A stretch of DNA of 64,000 nucleotides, from positions 62,001 to 126,000 of the forward strand of contig DASCOS010000013.1 of NCBI GenBank assembly GCA_036012125.1, in the 5' to 3' direction. The notes beneath the pieces are model-generated. The model worked only from the letters and a program-made list of their open reading frames with translations, made no database searches and had not been told where the DNA came from. The stretch comes from Vicinamibacterales bacterium (lineage in GTDB: Bacteria > Acidobacteriota > Vicinamibacteria > Vicinamibacterales > UBA823). This document shows positions 15,505 through 24,963 of this stretch, piece after piece; positions within the stretch are counted from its first letter, which is position 1, and each line of letters starts with the position of its first letter. The position numbers and the translations under genes were made by a program.

Positions 15505-16956
15505 ATGGCTCAATCCCAAGTATGCGTGACCGTGAGGGCAACCACGACCGATCAGCTGAGACGGCGCCGAGATGCCGCAGTTGAAGCAGACCTTGTTGAG
15601 TTACGAGTCGATGGGGTCGAAGACCTGGATGTCTCAGGTGCCCTGAAGGGGCGTTCGAAACCAGCCATTGTGACTTGTCGAACGGTACAGGACGGTGGGA
15701 GTTTTGATGGCGGGGAGGAGGCTCGACGGCGCATCATCGCTGAAGCCCTCAAATGTGGGGCCGAATATGTCGATATTGAATGGAATGGATCGCCAGACCC
15801 AAGGATTACCAAACATAGGAACCGAATTGTTTTGTCTAGTCACGATTTCTCGGGGCGACCTAGTGATCTCGCTGATCGCTATTTTGCGATGCGGGCAACA
15901 GGAGTCGCTGTCGTCAAACTCGCTGTGAAAGCTAAATCGTTAATGGATCTCGTACCGCTGGCTGATTTGGGATGCCGTGCGAGGCGTGACGGTGAGCAAG
16001 CCGTCATAATCGGAATGGGAGGACCTGGGGTAGCTTCGCGTATTTTGGCCGATCGTTTCGGTGCATGCTGGAGTTATGCAGGTGATGCTGCTCCAGGGCA
16101 AGTGGACCCGGACCGGTTGATTCGGGAATTTAGGTTTCGCGAGTTGTCGGATTCGACCGAAGTGTATGGAGTCTTAGGTAAACCGGTCATACATTCCCTT
16201 TCACCGGCAATGCACAATGCTGGATTTAGGGCCATCTCAAAGGATGCAGTCTATCTTCCTTTAGAAGCTGCCGATGTTGATGATTTCTTTGGTTTTGCCG
16301 ATGCCTTCAAGATCTCTGGCGCAAGCGTTACCGCTCCCTTCAAGGAAGAAGTGCATAGTCGCGTGAGAGAAAGCGATCCGATAGGTAAACGTATCGGCGC
16401 GGTTAACACCTTGCAAAGGGTGCAAAACAACTGGAGGGCCATGAATTGTGATGTGGATGGATTTCTTGAGCCACTCTTATCTCGTTTCACGATTGATGGA
16501 TGGCGGGCCACGGTCGTCGGTGCGGGAGGAGCAGCAAAGGCGGCAAGCGTAGGACTGGTTGAGTCTGGGGTCCTAACGAAGATTTGCGCACGGCGACAAG
16601 ATAAGGCCGAGGAGGCTGCGAGGGTAAGTGGAGCAACGGTAGGCGGTTTTCCCGTCGAACCAAATTCCTGGGATCTTCTTGTGAATGCTACGCCTGTTGG
16701 CATGACTCCTCAAGTTAACGAGTCGCCTTTGCCGGCTTCCTCGCTGGATGGTCGGTTGGTTTATGACCTTGTGTATAACCCCAGTCGCACGTTGCTCCTA
16801 AAGGAAGCTACGAAACGGGGTTGTAGAACACTTGGGGGGTTGGAGATGCTCGTCGCGCAGGCGAAACGGCAATTCGAGTGGTGGACAGGAGTCCAGGCAC
16901 CGAATTCAGTCTTTGAGACCGCTGTAAAAAATGGCTTAGCCTCGATCGCGGAGTGA
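15505..16956 (+). CDS. aroDE: Bifunctional 3-dehydroquinate dehydratase / shikimate dehydrogenase
   Basis: Catalyses steps 3 and 4 of the shikimate pathway. Residues 1-215 are a type I dehydroquinase: VELRVDG, catalytic H113 in SSHDF, and Schiff-base lysine K138 in VVKLAV. Residues 220-483 are shikimate dehydrogenase: shikimate-binding SLSPAMHNAGF (231-241), catalytic K280 in VTAPFK, and the NADP loop GAGGAAKA near 349. The domain order is the same as in the plant bifunctional enzyme. First structural gene after the attenuator; no strong Shine-Dalgarno is seen. It ends in a 4-nt overlap with the GTG start of trpE. Confidence 0.93.
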   Translation: MAQSQVCVTVRATTTDQLRRRRDAAVEADLVELRVDGVEDLDVSGALKGRSKPAIVTCRTVQDGGSFDGGEEARRRIIAEALKCGAEYVDIEWNGSPDPRITKHRNRIVLSSHDFSGRPSDLADRYFAMRATGVAVVKLAVKAKSLMDLVPLADLGCRARRDGEQAVIIGMGGPGVASRILADRFGACWSYAGDAAPGQVDPDRLIREFRFRELSDSTEVYGVLGKPVIHSLSPAMHNAGFRAISKDAVYLPLEAADVDDFFGFADAFKISGASVTAPFKEEVHSRVRESDPIGKRIGAVNTLQRVQNNWRAMNCDVDGFLEPLLSRFTIDGWRATVVGAGGAAKAASVGLVESGVLTKICARRQDKAEEAARVSGATVGGFPVEPNSWDLLVNATPVGMTPQVNESPLPASSLDGRLVYDLVYNPSRTLLLKEATKRGCRTLGGLEMLVAQAKRQFEWWTGVQAPNSVFETAVKNGLASIAE

Positions 16957-18449
16957 ATGACATGAAGCAGACCTCATTTGATGAATTCAGATCTCTGGCT
17001 ACGAAAGGTAATTTCGTTCCAGTTTATAAGGAAATTCTAGCCGACCTGCTGACGCCAGTTTCCGCCTTCTTAAAGGTCGCGGAGCATTCGGACTATTCAT
17101 TTCTTTTGGAGAGCGTAGAGGGTGGTGAACAGGTTGGACGCTATTCGTTTCTTGGCAAGGATCCGTTTTTGGTGCTCCGAGGTCGTGCCGGTGGTTCCAC
17201 TGTTGAAAAGGCTGGAGTTATTAGTGAGTCTGACCAGTCTTTCATTGAAGCCTTAAGAGCGGTGATGAAGGAGTATCACTCGCCTGTCGTCGACGACCTT
17301 CCCCGTTTCACTGGTGGAGCGGTTGGCTATCTTGGCTACGATTCAGCGCGCTGGTTTGAGCCGAAGCTTGCTAGGTCACGGTTGGATGGGCCAGGGCCTG
17401 ACACGGGAGCAGCAGATGATGCGGTGTTCATGCTTTTCGATACGGTGCTGGCTTTCGATCACGTAAAACATCGGATTTTGATTATCGCGAATGCTCGGGT
17501 TGTAACTGAGGAGCCATTGGAATCGTTGTATCAATTTGCTTGTGCGAAGATTAGATTCCTTGAGATAGAGTTGGAGCGCAGCCTTTCTCGTCCTCAATCA
17601 CAGAGTGTAAAACCAAATATTGTCACTTCAAATATCTCTCAGGAAAGTTTTGAGGATGCGGTCTTGCGTGCTAAGGCATACATATCTGACGGGGACATTT
17701 TTCAGGTCGTCCTGTCTCAGCGATTTGAAACCAAGCTAGATGTGGATGCCTTTTCGGTTTATCGATCACTTCGCCATGTTAACCCTTCACCCTATATGTA
17801 CTTCATTCGCTTGGGAGAAACGGCAATTGCTGGTTCATCCCCAGAGATGCTTGTTCGAGTCGAGGGTGACAGGGTGGAGACTCATCCAATCGCTGGAACG
17901 CGGCCTCGTGGTGGGTGTGAAGAGGAGGATGAACGCCTTGCCTACGAGCTAAAACACGATGAAAAGGAGCGAGCTGAACACGTCATGCTTGTCGACTTAG
18001 GACGCAATGACATCGGAAAGGTTTGTGAGTACGGCACGGTATTGGTTTCGCAGTTCATGCAAGTAGAACGCTATTCCCATGTAATGCATCTTTGCTCGAA
18101 AGTAGAGGGAAAGCTGAATGAGGAGGTCGACAGTCTCGATGCACTGGTTGCTTGCTTTCCTGCGGGCACTGTTTCTGGTGCACCAAAAATTCGCGCGATG
18201 GAGATCATCGCACAGCTGGAGCCAACTCGGCGGGGTATTTACGCCGGGGCAATAGGCTACCTTGATTTTGCAGGCAATTTGGATTGTTGCATTGGAATAC
18301 GAACCGTCACGATTCATGGGAATTCCGCTGTGGTGCAAGCGGGGGCAGGCATCGTTGCCGATTCTGAACCCTCCTCGGAATATGAGGAAACCCGGGCGAA
18401 GGCTCGTGCGATGCTACGGGCCATTGAAATGGCGGAAGGTGCGGAGTAG
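16953..18449 (+). CDS. trpE: Anthranilate synthase component I
   Basis: Makes anthranilate from chorismate with TrpG. 498 residues. The tryptophan feedback site is visible: LLES (51-54) with the conserved serine S65 in GRYSFLG. The catalytic C-terminal half has SPEMLVR, ETHPIAGTRPRG, LVDLGRNDIGK and PAGTVSGAPKIRAMEII. The GTG at 16953 overlaps the aroDE stop; an ATG three codons downstream (16962) is an alternative. It could in principle serve folate as PabB, but the genes that follow make TrpE certain. Confidence 0.96.
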   Translation: MNDMKQTSFDEFRSLATKGNFVPVYKEILADLLTPVSAFLKVAEHSDYSFLLESVEGGEQVGRYSFLGKDPFLVLRGRAGGSTVEKAGVISESDQSFIEALRAVMKEYHSPVVDDLPRFTGGAVGYLGYDSARWFEPKLARSRLDGPGPDTGAADDAVFMLFDTVLAFDHVKHRILIIANARVVTEEPLESLYQFACAKIRFLEIELERSLSRPQSQSVKPNIVTSNISQESFEDAVLRAKAYISDGDIFQVVLSQRFETKLDVDAFSVYRSLRHVNPSPYMYFIRLGETAIAGSSPEMLVRVEGDRVETHPIAGTRPRGGCEEEDERLAYELKHDEKERAEHVMLVDLGRNDIGKVCEYGTVLVSQFMQVERYSHVMHLCSKVEGKLNEEVDSLDALVACFPAGTVSGAPKIRAMEIIAQLEPTRRGIYAGAIGYLDFAGNLDCCIGIRTVTIHGNSAVVQAGAGIVADSEPSSEYEETRAKARAMLRAIEMAEGAE

Positions 18450-18451
18450 GT

Positions 18452-19018
18452 ATGGTCTTGGTTCTAGATAACTATGATTCGTTTACCTACAACCTCGTGC
18501 AGTACTTGGGTGAACTAGGTGCTCGACCCGTGGTGCGAAGGAATGATGAGCTGACGGTGGAACAGGTTGAAGCTATGAAGCCAAGCCGAATTGTCATTTC
18601 GCCAGGACCGGGGAGGCCCGAGCACGCAGGGATTTCGGTTGAGCTCATTAGGCGTCTTTCCCCTCAGATACCGGTACTGGGTGTGTGCCTTGGTCATCAA
18701 GCGATTGGGGTAGCCTTTGGCGCTCGGGTGACACAGAGTCCGAAGATTAAGCACGGAAAATGTTCGAGCATCGATCACGATGGTCAAGGGGTCTTCAAGG
18801 GACTTGGTGAAGCGTTTGTAGCGACCCGGTATCACTCCTTGATGGTGACGAGAGATGGCCTTCCGGGGGAGCTGAAGGTTGGTGCGTGGGCAACAGACGA
18901 CAATGCCATCATGGGACTCAGGCATGAACACTTGCCAGCCCATGGAGTACAGTTTCATCCCGAGTCGATTTTGACCGAAGTAGGTAGTCGTCTAATACAA
19001 ACCTTCTTGGAGATGTAA
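18452..19018 (+). CDS. trpG: Anthranilate synthase component II (glutamine amidotransferase)
   Basis: Supplies ammonia from glutamine to TrpE. Class I amidotransferase of 188 residues starting VLVLDNYDSFTYNLVQYLGE. It has PGPGRP near 51, nucleophile C79 in GVCLGHQAIG, and the His/Glu pair in FHPESILTE near the C-terminus. Starts 2 nt after the trpE stop and shares one base with trpD (TAATG). May also serve PabB, as in Bacillus. Confidence 0.95.
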   Translation: MVLVLDNYDSFTYNLVQYLGELGARPVVRRNDELTVEQVEAMKPSRIVISPGPGRPEHAGISVELIRRLSPQIPVLGVCLGHQAIGVAFGARVTQSPKIKHGKCSSIDHDGQGVFKGLGEAFVATRYHSLMVTRDGLPGELKVGAWATDDNAIMGLRHEHLPAHGVQFHPESILTEVGSRLIQTFLEM

Positions 19019-20040
19019 TGTTCTCAAGAGTATTGAATAAGCTTTTGAAGCATCATGACTTGTCGGAGGAAGAAGCAGCTGAAGCAATGGCAGAGATTAT
19101 GGCTGGAAATGCTGCGGCCTCGCAAATTGGTGCGCTATTGATTGGTCTTGCGATAAAAGGAGAACGACCGAATGAGATAGTTGGCTTGGCCCGAACCATG
19201 CGTGCGAATGCAGTTCAGCTGACTAAGCCACGGTCTAACGTGTTCGACACCTGCGGGACCGGAGGAGACCAATCAAACACCTTTAACGTGTCATCGGTTG
19301 CGGCACTTGTTATCGCTGGCTGCGAGGTAACCGTAGCCAAACACGGCAACCGCTCGGTATCTAGTCGATGTGGCAGTGCGGATTTGTTTGAAGCCTTAGG
19401 GGTGAACGTGGCCGCATCACCCTTACAAGTTGAGCGCTGTCTAGATGGCGCAGGAATTGCTTTTTTCTTCGCTCCGACGTTCCATCCGTCTATGAAACAC
19501 GCAGGCCCGACACGAAAGGATCTTGGAGTCCGCACAGCATTTAATCTATTGGGTCCACTTACGAATCCAGCTGGTGCGACTCGTCAGTTAGTTGGTGTTC
19601 CTCGGCCAGAGCATACCGAACTAGTCGCGAGGGCGTTTGCGTTACTTGGTTCAGAACACGCTTGGGTGGTGCACGGGGCTGATGGTCTGGATGAAATTTC
19701 CACTACCGGTTATACGAAGGTCTCTGAGTGTCGCAATGGCGTGGTTAATACATTTTACGTGCATCCGGCAGAGCATGGTATTTCACGTGCGGATATGGCC
19801 GAGTTAAAGGGGGGGAGCGCTGATGACAATGCTGCGATCGCTCTTTCAGTGCTAAAGGGTGCGAAGGGGGCGCCGCGTGATGTCGTCGTGCTGAATGCCG
19901 GAGCGGCACTACTTGTTGCTGGGCGGGTCAAGAACCTTCGAGATGGGGTTACGCGGGCAAGTGAATCTCTTGACTCAGGTTTGGCAAGTCGAAAATTGAA
20001 AATGATGGTTGAGTTTTCCCATCAATCTGTTGAGGGGTAG
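19018..20040 (+). CDS. trpD: Anthranilate phosphoribosyltransferase
   Basis: Transfers phosphoribose from PRPP to anthranilate. 340 residues. The PRPP/metal signature DTCGTGGDQSNTFNVSS lies near residue 78, followed by KHGNRSVSSRCGSADLFEALG, with HPSMKHAGPTRKDLG further on. Length and motifs are standard. Its start shares the last base of the trpG stop. Confidence 0.96.
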   Translation: MFSRVLNKLLKHHDLSEEEAAEAMAEIMAGNAAASQIGALLIGLAIKGERPNEIVGLARTMRANAVQLTKPRSNVFDTCGTGGDQSNTFNVSSVAALVIAGCEVTVAKHGNRSVSSRCGSADLFEALGVNVAASPLQVERCLDGAGIAFFFAPTFHPSMKHAGPTRKDLGVRTAFNLLGPLTNPAGATRQLVGVPRPEHTELVARAFALLGSEHAWVVHGADGLDEISTTGYTKVSECRNGVVNTFYVHPAEHGISRADMAELKGGSADDNAAIALSVLKGAKGAPRDVVVLNAGAALLVAGRVKNLRDGVTRASESLDSGLASRKLKMMVEFSHQSVEG

Positions 20041-20045
20041 TTCGG

Positions 20046-20873
20046 ATGATTAGCCAGGGTGACCGGTTCAGAGAAGGTGTTAAAGCTACGGCAGATCTTT
20101 TGGACACCGTCGTTGCGGCCACGCGTGTAGCGATCTCGGAACGGCGATTAAGGATACCGGAACGAATATTGGAAGAGGAAGCCTTGAATCGGACACCAAA
20201 CGGGATCGGATTTCAGGTTGCAATATCAAAACCAGGTGAACTTAATGTTATTGCGGAATGCAAGCATCGATCCCCTTTAAAAGGAGTGCTTCGTAAAGAC
20301 TACGATGCTCCTAGTTTAGCTAAAGACTATGAGCGAGGCGGTGCAGCGGCCATTTCCGTGTTAACTGAACCATCCTTTTTTGATGGGTGCTTGGATCATC
20401 TTCGGTTAGTACGAGAGGCCGTGACACTGCCGCTTCTCCGTAAAGATTTCGTGATTACTGACTATCAGCTATTGGAGGCGCACGCGGCCGGAGCTGACGC
20501 GGTGTTGCTGATAGTTGCAGCTTTAGATCCCCAAACTCTTGGACAGTTAATCTCGAGGGCTAATGACGCATCTTTGGCTGTGATTGTTGAAGTGCATGAC
20601 GAAGAGGAATTAGGGATAGCAGTCGACGTTGGTGCACGGATTATCGGTGTCAATAATAGGAACTTAAGGACCCTTGAAGTGGTCGTGGAGACGAGCGAAA
20701 GGTTGGTCGGGAAGATACCAAAGGACGTGATTGCGATAGCCGAGAGTGGTCTAAAAACAAACCAGGAACTCCTGACGCTGAATGCTAAGGGATTTCACGG
20801 TTTCCTAATTGGAGAGACGCTCGCTTTGTCCCCGAATCCAGGAAAAACATTGGAGACGATGCGTGCCCAGTGA
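20046..20873 (+). CDS. trpC: Indole-3-glycerol-phosphate synthase
   Basis: Closes the indole ring from CdRP. 275-residue TIM barrel with the catalytic-lysine segments AECKHRSPLKG near 75 and LLRKDFVITDYQLLEA near 132, then GVNNRNLRTLEV near 203 and IAESGL near 234. It is a separate gene from trpF, unlike the fused enterobacterial enzyme. It begins 5 nt after trpD. Confidence 0.96.
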   Translation: MISQGDRFREGVKATADLLDTVVAATRVAISERRLRIPERILEEEALNRTPNGIGFQVAISKPGELNVIAECKHRSPLKGVLRKDYDAPSLAKDYERGGAAAISVLTEPSFFDGCLDHLRLVREAVTLPLLRKDFVITDYQLLEAHAAGADAVLLIVAALDPQTLGQLISRANDASLAVIVEVHDEEELGIAVDVGARIIGVNNRNLRTLEVVVETSERLVGKIPKDVIAIAESGLKTNQELLTLNAKGFHGFLIGETLALSPNPGKTLETMRAQ

Positions 20874-21501
20874 AACTGGTCCTGTTCGAGTTAAGGTGTG
20901 CGGTATCACCAATGTCAATGATGGTGTTCGCGCAGCAAGTCTTGGGGCTTCGGCTTTAGGGTTTGTCTTTTGGCCGCACAGTCCTAGATACGTCTCTCCT
21001 GACCGTGCGGCATCAGTGGTTGAAGCGACAGGGCCGATGACCTCTGCCGTTGGAGTGTTTGTCGATGAGAAGGTGGTTCGAATTAATGAGACTGTAGCTG
21101 CTGCCAAACTCGATGTGGTGCAATTACATGGAGATGAGTCCAACGAAATGTTGAGGACTCTTAGGGTCAGAACCATTCGAGCGGTAGCGTTGGGTGCGTT
21201 GGCGCCAGAAGTGCCAATCGACCTGATACCGCCTAATGTAACGGTTTTACTGGATGCCCATGACCCGCTTAGGCGGGGCGGAAGCGGTCAACAGGTTGAT
21301 TGGACCGAAGCTGCGCGATGGGCTCGAGAGCGGCGGGTGATATTGTCCGGGGGCTTAAGACCAGACAATGTGACTGCTGCGATAGAGAGGGTTCGGCCTT
21401 ATGGCGTTGACGTTTCTTCAGGTGTCGAGGCAGAGCCTGGTCGCAAGGATGCGAGAAAACTGGAAGCTTTTTTTAAGGCCGTGGCGGCTGCACAGGTATA
21501 G
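20863..21501 (+). CDS. trpF: Phosphoribosylanthranilate isomerase
   Basis: Amadori rearrangement of PRA to CdRP. The barrel begins VKVCGIT with the catalytic cysteine, then GFVFWPHSPRYVSP and VQLHGDES, ending GLRPDNV and GVDVSSGVEAEPGRKD. I choose the GTG at 20863 (212 residues, 11-nt overlap with trpC), because a longer frame from 20809 would add an unrelated N-terminus that only reads through trpC. Length then matches the family (about 200-210). Confidence 0.93.
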   Translation: MPSETGPVRVKVCGITNVNDGVRAASLGASALGFVFWPHSPRYVSPDRAASVVEATGPMTSAVGVFVDEKVVRINETVAAAKLDVVQLHGDESNEMLRTLRVRTIRAVALGALAPEVPIDLIPPNVTVLLDAHDPLRRGGSGQQVDWTEAARWARERRVILSGGLRPDNVTAAIERVRPYGVDVSSGVEAEPGRKDARKLEAFFKAVAAAQV

Positions 21502-21510
21502 GTAGTATTG

Positions 21511-22755
21511 ATGGCTGATCAATCTTTAATCTCAGTACCCGTGTTCGGCGAGAGTGACCCTGATGATCGCGGTTACTACGGTCGTTTTGGTGGCAGATAT
21601 GTTCCTGAAACCCTTGTTGCCCCTCTTGAGGATTTAGAGTTTGCGTATCGTGAGGCAAGGTCCGACCAGGACTTCGTGCGGGAAGTGCAGCGACTATTAA
21701 TCGACTATGTAGGCCGCCCAACCCCAATGGCAGCAGCCGAACGTTTAAGCGCTTCAATTGGTGGGGGGTTAATAATTTTGAAGCGCGAAGACCTCGCGCA
21801 TACTGGGGCTCACAAGATTAACAACGCACTTGGTCAAGCTCTGCTTGCTGTTCGTATGGGTAAACGGCGCGTGGTCGCAGAGACTGGGGCAGGGCAGCAT
21901 GGAGTGGCGACAGCGACAGCGTGTGCCCTGCTGGGCCTAGAGTGCACCGTGTATATGGGCAGTGAGGACATGTCTCGCCAAGCTCTAAATGTTGTTCGGA
22001 TGGAGTTGCTCGGAGCAACTGTGTGCAAGGTGGACGCTGGCAGCCGAACGTTGAAAGATGCAATCAGTGAAGCTATGCGCGATTGGGTCAGCAACGTTAA
22101 TGATACTTACTACCTGCTGGGGTCAGTGCTTGGACCACATCCGTATCCTTTGATGGTGCGCGAACTTCAGTCTGTGATAGGCAGTGAATCTCGTGTGCAG
22201 TTTATGCGGATGTATGAAGCGCTTCCCGATGTTGTCGTAGCCTGCGTTGGTGGTGGAAGCAATGCAATCGGCATGTTTGACGGCTTCGTAAAGGACCAGA
22301 ACGTGCGCTTGGTTGGCGTTGAGGCTGGTGGCGTAGGCATGGTTGAAGGAGGTCATGCTGCTCGGTTCGCTGCTGGCACAGTAGGCGTGCTTCAGGGCAC
22401 GCGAAGTTTCATACTTCAGAATGTTTACGGCAATATTGACCTAACACATTCGATTGCCCCAGGGCTTGATTATGCTGCGGTCGGGCCAGAGCATTCCTAT
22501 CTTCGGGATATGGGAAGGGCAGAGTACACCCATGTTAGTGATGAGCAGGCCTTAGGTGCCTTTCAAGAATTGAGCAGACTTGAAGGCATCATGCCAGCTT
22601 TGGAATCGGCACATGCGGTGGCACACGCGATTGAGTTATCACGTAGCCTGAAGCCGTCTCAGCGGATCCTTGTCAATCTTTCTGGGCGTGGGGACAAGGA
22701 TGTAAACAGTGTTGCTGCGAGGCTGAACTCGGCTAATGAGCCAAGGACTGGGTAG
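21511..22755 (+). CDS. trpB: Tryptophan synthase beta chain
   Basis: PLP enzyme joining indole and serine. 414 residues from the ATG at 21511; a TTG one codon earlier is possible but unnecessary, and AGGTAG just upstream can act as Shine-Dalgarno. PLP lysine K102 in [15 protein letters not shown] near 128, the glycine-rich phosphate loop VGGGSNAIG near 240, and the [13 protein letters not shown] start are all present. This is the main TrpB1 type, working with the adjacent TrpA. Confidence 0.96.
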   Translation: MADQSLISVPVFGESDPDDRGYYGRFGGRYVPETLVAPLEDLEFAYREARSDQDFVREVQRLLIDYVGRPTPMAAAERLSASIGGGLIILKREDLAHTGAHKINNALGQALLAVRMGKRRVVAETGAGQHGVATATACALLGLECTVYMGSEDMSRQALNVVRMELLGATVCKVDAGSRTLKDAISEAMRDWVSNVNDTYYLLGSVLGPHPYPLMVRELQSVIGSESRVQFMRMYEALPDVVVACVGGGSNAIGMFDGFVKDQNVRLVGVEAGGVGMVEGGHAARFAAGTVGVLQGTRSFILQNVYGNIDLTHSIAPGLDYAAVGPEHSYLRDMGRAEYTHVSDEQALGAFQELSRLEGIMPALESAHAVAHAIELSRSLKPSQRILVNLSGRGDKDVNSVAARLNSANEPRTG

Positions 22756-22772
22756 TAGGCGCCTAATGAACC

Positions 22773-23573
22773 ATGTCTATTATTAGCAAAACCTTCGTAC
22801 GCTTACGAAAGAAAGGACAAACTGGACTGGTGACCTTCGTGACTGCCGGCGACCCAAGTCTTGAGAGGAGCGAGTCGATCCTCTTGGCGCTCGATGATGC
22901 TGGATCTGATGTCTTGGAAGTCGGCGTTCCCTTTTCGGATCCGTTGACCGACGGGCCGGTCATTCAGAGGGCGTCAGAGAGAGCGCTACGCTCAGATACA
23001 ACCCTGGCTAGCACCTTGGGCATGGTGGGTCGTGTACGTCCGAAGCTAAAAGCTCCTGTAGTTATTTTCAGTTACTTTAATTTGATACATGCTTTAGGCG
23101 TTAAGGAATTTGCATCCAGGGCTTCTAATTCTGGCGTCGACGGTGTTCTTGCTCTAGATCTCCCGATTGAAGAGGCTGGTGAATTTCGAACCACCATGCT
23201 GGAAGCGGGGATTGATACGATCTTCTTGTTAAGTCCCACAACGACGGAAGAACGGATTTCTAAGGCAGCAGAACTTGGCCAAGGTTTCCTATATGGGATT
23301 TCACGATTAGGGGTAACGGGAGTTCGTGATCAAATAGCTGATGGGGCAGAGAGTATGACTAAGCGTATCCGAGCCTTGACGAACATGCCGTTAGCACTTG
23401 GCTTTGGCGTATCAACGCCTGAGCATGTGACTACGATTGGGCGTATCGCCGATGCTGCAGTGGTTGGAAGTGGGCTTGTTTCCGTAATCGAGAATACGGC
23501 GGAAGAGTCCTTGATCGAGGTTAAGGTTGCTGAGTACACCAGATGGCTCAAGTCGGGCCAGTTGGCAGGCTGA
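22773..23573 (+). CDS. trpA: Tryptophan synthase alpha chain
   Basis: Cleaves indole-3-glycerol phosphate to indole, which is channelled to TrpB. 266 residues with the catalytic glutamate in LEVGVPFSDPLTDGPVIQ near 50, catalytic aspartate in GVLALDLPIEE near 128, and the phosphate-binding region GFGVSTPEHV near 211. It follows trpB by 17 nt. Confidence 0.96.
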   Translation: MSIISKTFVRLRKKGQTGLVTFVTAGDPSLERSESILLALDDAGSDVLEVGVPFSDPLTDGPVIQRASERALRSDTTLASTLGMVGRVRPKLKAPVVIFSYFNLIHALGVKEFASRASNSGVDGVLALDLPIEEAGEFRTTMLEAGIDTIFLLSPTTTEERISKAAELGQGFLYGISRLGVTGVRDQIADGAESMTKRIRALTNMPLALGFGVSTPEHVTTIGRIADAAVVGSGLVSVIENTAEESLIEVKVAEYTRWLKSGQLAG

Positions 23574-23581
23574 TCGATGTC

Positions 23582-23896
23582 ATGAATGAGAAGACAGAGG
23601 CAGAGTTGGCCGCTCTCAGGGATCGGATTGACGAGCTCGACCGTATGTTGGTCGAGATTTTGAGTGAGCGGGCTTATTGCGCCCTGGAAATTGGAAAGAT
23701 TAAGCGGTCAAGCGGACTGGATGTTTTCCAACCTGAGAGGGAAGCCGCTGTTCTTCAACATGCGAACTCTATCAATGAAGGTCCTTTTGATAGTGAAGCG
23801 CTGGAAAGATTGTTTAAGCGAATCATTGACGAGACACGAGGGCTTGAAGGTAATGGCAAGCCAATCGATTCTGAGAAAGGTACGGGGAGTCAATAA
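23582..23896 (+). CDS. aroQ: Monofunctional chorismate mutase, AroQ class
   Basis: Converts chorismate to prephenate, the entry to Phe and Tyr. A small all-helical domain: LAALRDRIDELDRMLVEILS followed by RAYCALEIGKIKR and VFQPEREAAVL, carrying the usual AroQ arginine and lysine active-site residues. I start at the ATG at 23582 (104 residues) just after trpA, rather than 39 nt upstream inside trpA. Its stop shares one base with aroF (TAATG), so the mutase and DAHP synthase are translationally coupled and may form a complex, as the two activities do in Bacillus. Confidence 0.9.
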   Translation: MNEKTEAELAALRDRIDELDRMLVEILSERAYCALEIGKIKRSSGLDVFQPEREAAVLQHANSINEGPFDSEALERLFKRIIDETRGLEGNGKPIDSEKGTGSQ

Positions 23897-24945
23897 TGAT
23901 GATTGTTATGCAGGAGCAGGCTACAGAGGATCAGATCGAGGAGGTGACGCAATCCCTTGCGAAATTAGGATTCGACGTTCATCGATCAACGGGTGCCTTG
24001 CGGACTGTGCTTGGAGCCATTGGTGGCAATCGTACCTTTGATCAACGTTTAGTTGAAGTAATGGATGGTGTCTCTGAAGTGCATCGAATCACAGAGCCTT
24101 ACAAGCTTGCGAGTAGAACGTTTAAACCCGAGCGGACCGTGGTCCAAATTGGTGATTTACGCATCGGAGGCGATGAAGTTGTTGTGATGGCTGGACCTTG
24201 TTCGGCTGAAACCGAGGAGCAGGTTGAAGAAACAGCGGCTGCCGTAAAGAAGGCTGGAGCAAGTGTGTTGCGGGGCGGGGCATTTAAACCGCGGAGTTCG
24301 CCGTATAGCTTTCAGGGGCTAGGTGAAGATGGGTTGAAGATGTTACGTGGGGCGGCTGATGATCAGGAAATGAAACTGGTGTCAGAAGTTATGGATGTTA
24401 GTCAGATTGAGCTGGTGGGTAAGTACTCTGACATTCTCCAGGTCGGCGCAAGGAACATGCAGAACTTTTCCTTATTGCGAGAATTAGGTCGGACAAAGAA
24501 GCCTGTTTTATTGAAGCGAGGCATTTCCGCCACGATCGAGGAGTGGCTTCTGTCTGCCGAATACATATTAGCTGGTGGAAATCCAGACGTCATCTTGTGT
24601 GAAAGGGGTATTCGAACATTTGAAAGTTACACGCGTAACACGCTGGATATCTCAGCTATTCCGGTTGTGCACAAGCTGAGCCATCTTCCAATCGTGGCCG
24701 ATCCAAGTCACGGGATTGGTATTCGAGACAAGGTAGCGCCAATGGCGAGAGCATCGGTTGCGGCTGGGGCTGACGCTTTGATTATTGAGGTTCATTGCAA
24801 TCCTGATCAAGCAATGAGCGATGGCGCGCAATCGTTGTATCCCGATCAATTCGATCGATTAATGGGGGAATTGAGGATTATTGCGCCGGCTATTGGCCGC
24901 AGCATCTGTCGTGAGCCGATTCACGGCAAAGCCTTGCTTCGATAG
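23896..24945 (+). CDS. aroF: 3-deoxy-7-phosphoheptulonate (DAHP) synthase, type I-beta with regulatory domain
   Basis: First step of the shikimate pathway (PEP plus erythrose-4-phosphate). Residues 1 to about 70 form a ferredoxin-like regulatory domain (MIVMQEQATEDQIEEV, the Thermotoga-type layout that senses Tyr/Phe). The barrel follows: MAGPCSAET near 97, RGGAFKPRSSPYSFQGLG near 128, LLKRGISAT near 206 and VADPSHGIG near 271. 349 residues is normal for this subclass. The symbol is generic; some databases call it aroG or aroA(G). Confidence 0.94.
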   Translation: MMIVMQEQATEDQIEEVTQSLAKLGFDVHRSTGALRTVLGAIGGNRTFDQRLVEVMDGVSEVHRITEPYKLASRTFKPERTVVQIGDLRIGGDEVVVMAGPCSAETEEQVEETAAAVKKAGASVLRGGAFKPRSSPYSFQGLGEDGLKMLRGAADDQEMKLVSEVMDVSQIELVGKYSDILQVGARNMQNFSLLRELGRTKKPVLLKRGISATIEEWLLSAEYILAGGNPDVILCERGIRTFESYTRNTLDISAIPVVHKLSHLPIVADPSHGIGIRDKVAPMARASVAAGADALIIEVHCNPDQAMSDGAQSLYPDQFDRLMGELRIIAPAIGRSICREPIHGKALLR

Positions 24946-24963
24946 GCCCATCAAAATCTCAGG

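Noticed and set aside
16251-16703. 150-codon minus-strand frame opposite aroDE
   Set aside because: Shadow of a gene with intact catalytic motifs; no start signal or known domain.
20809-20865. Possible extended N-terminus or frameshifted trpC-trpF fusion
   Set aside because: trpC has its own stop with a complete barrel, and TrpF homology starts only after GTG 20863; a normal short overlap explains it.
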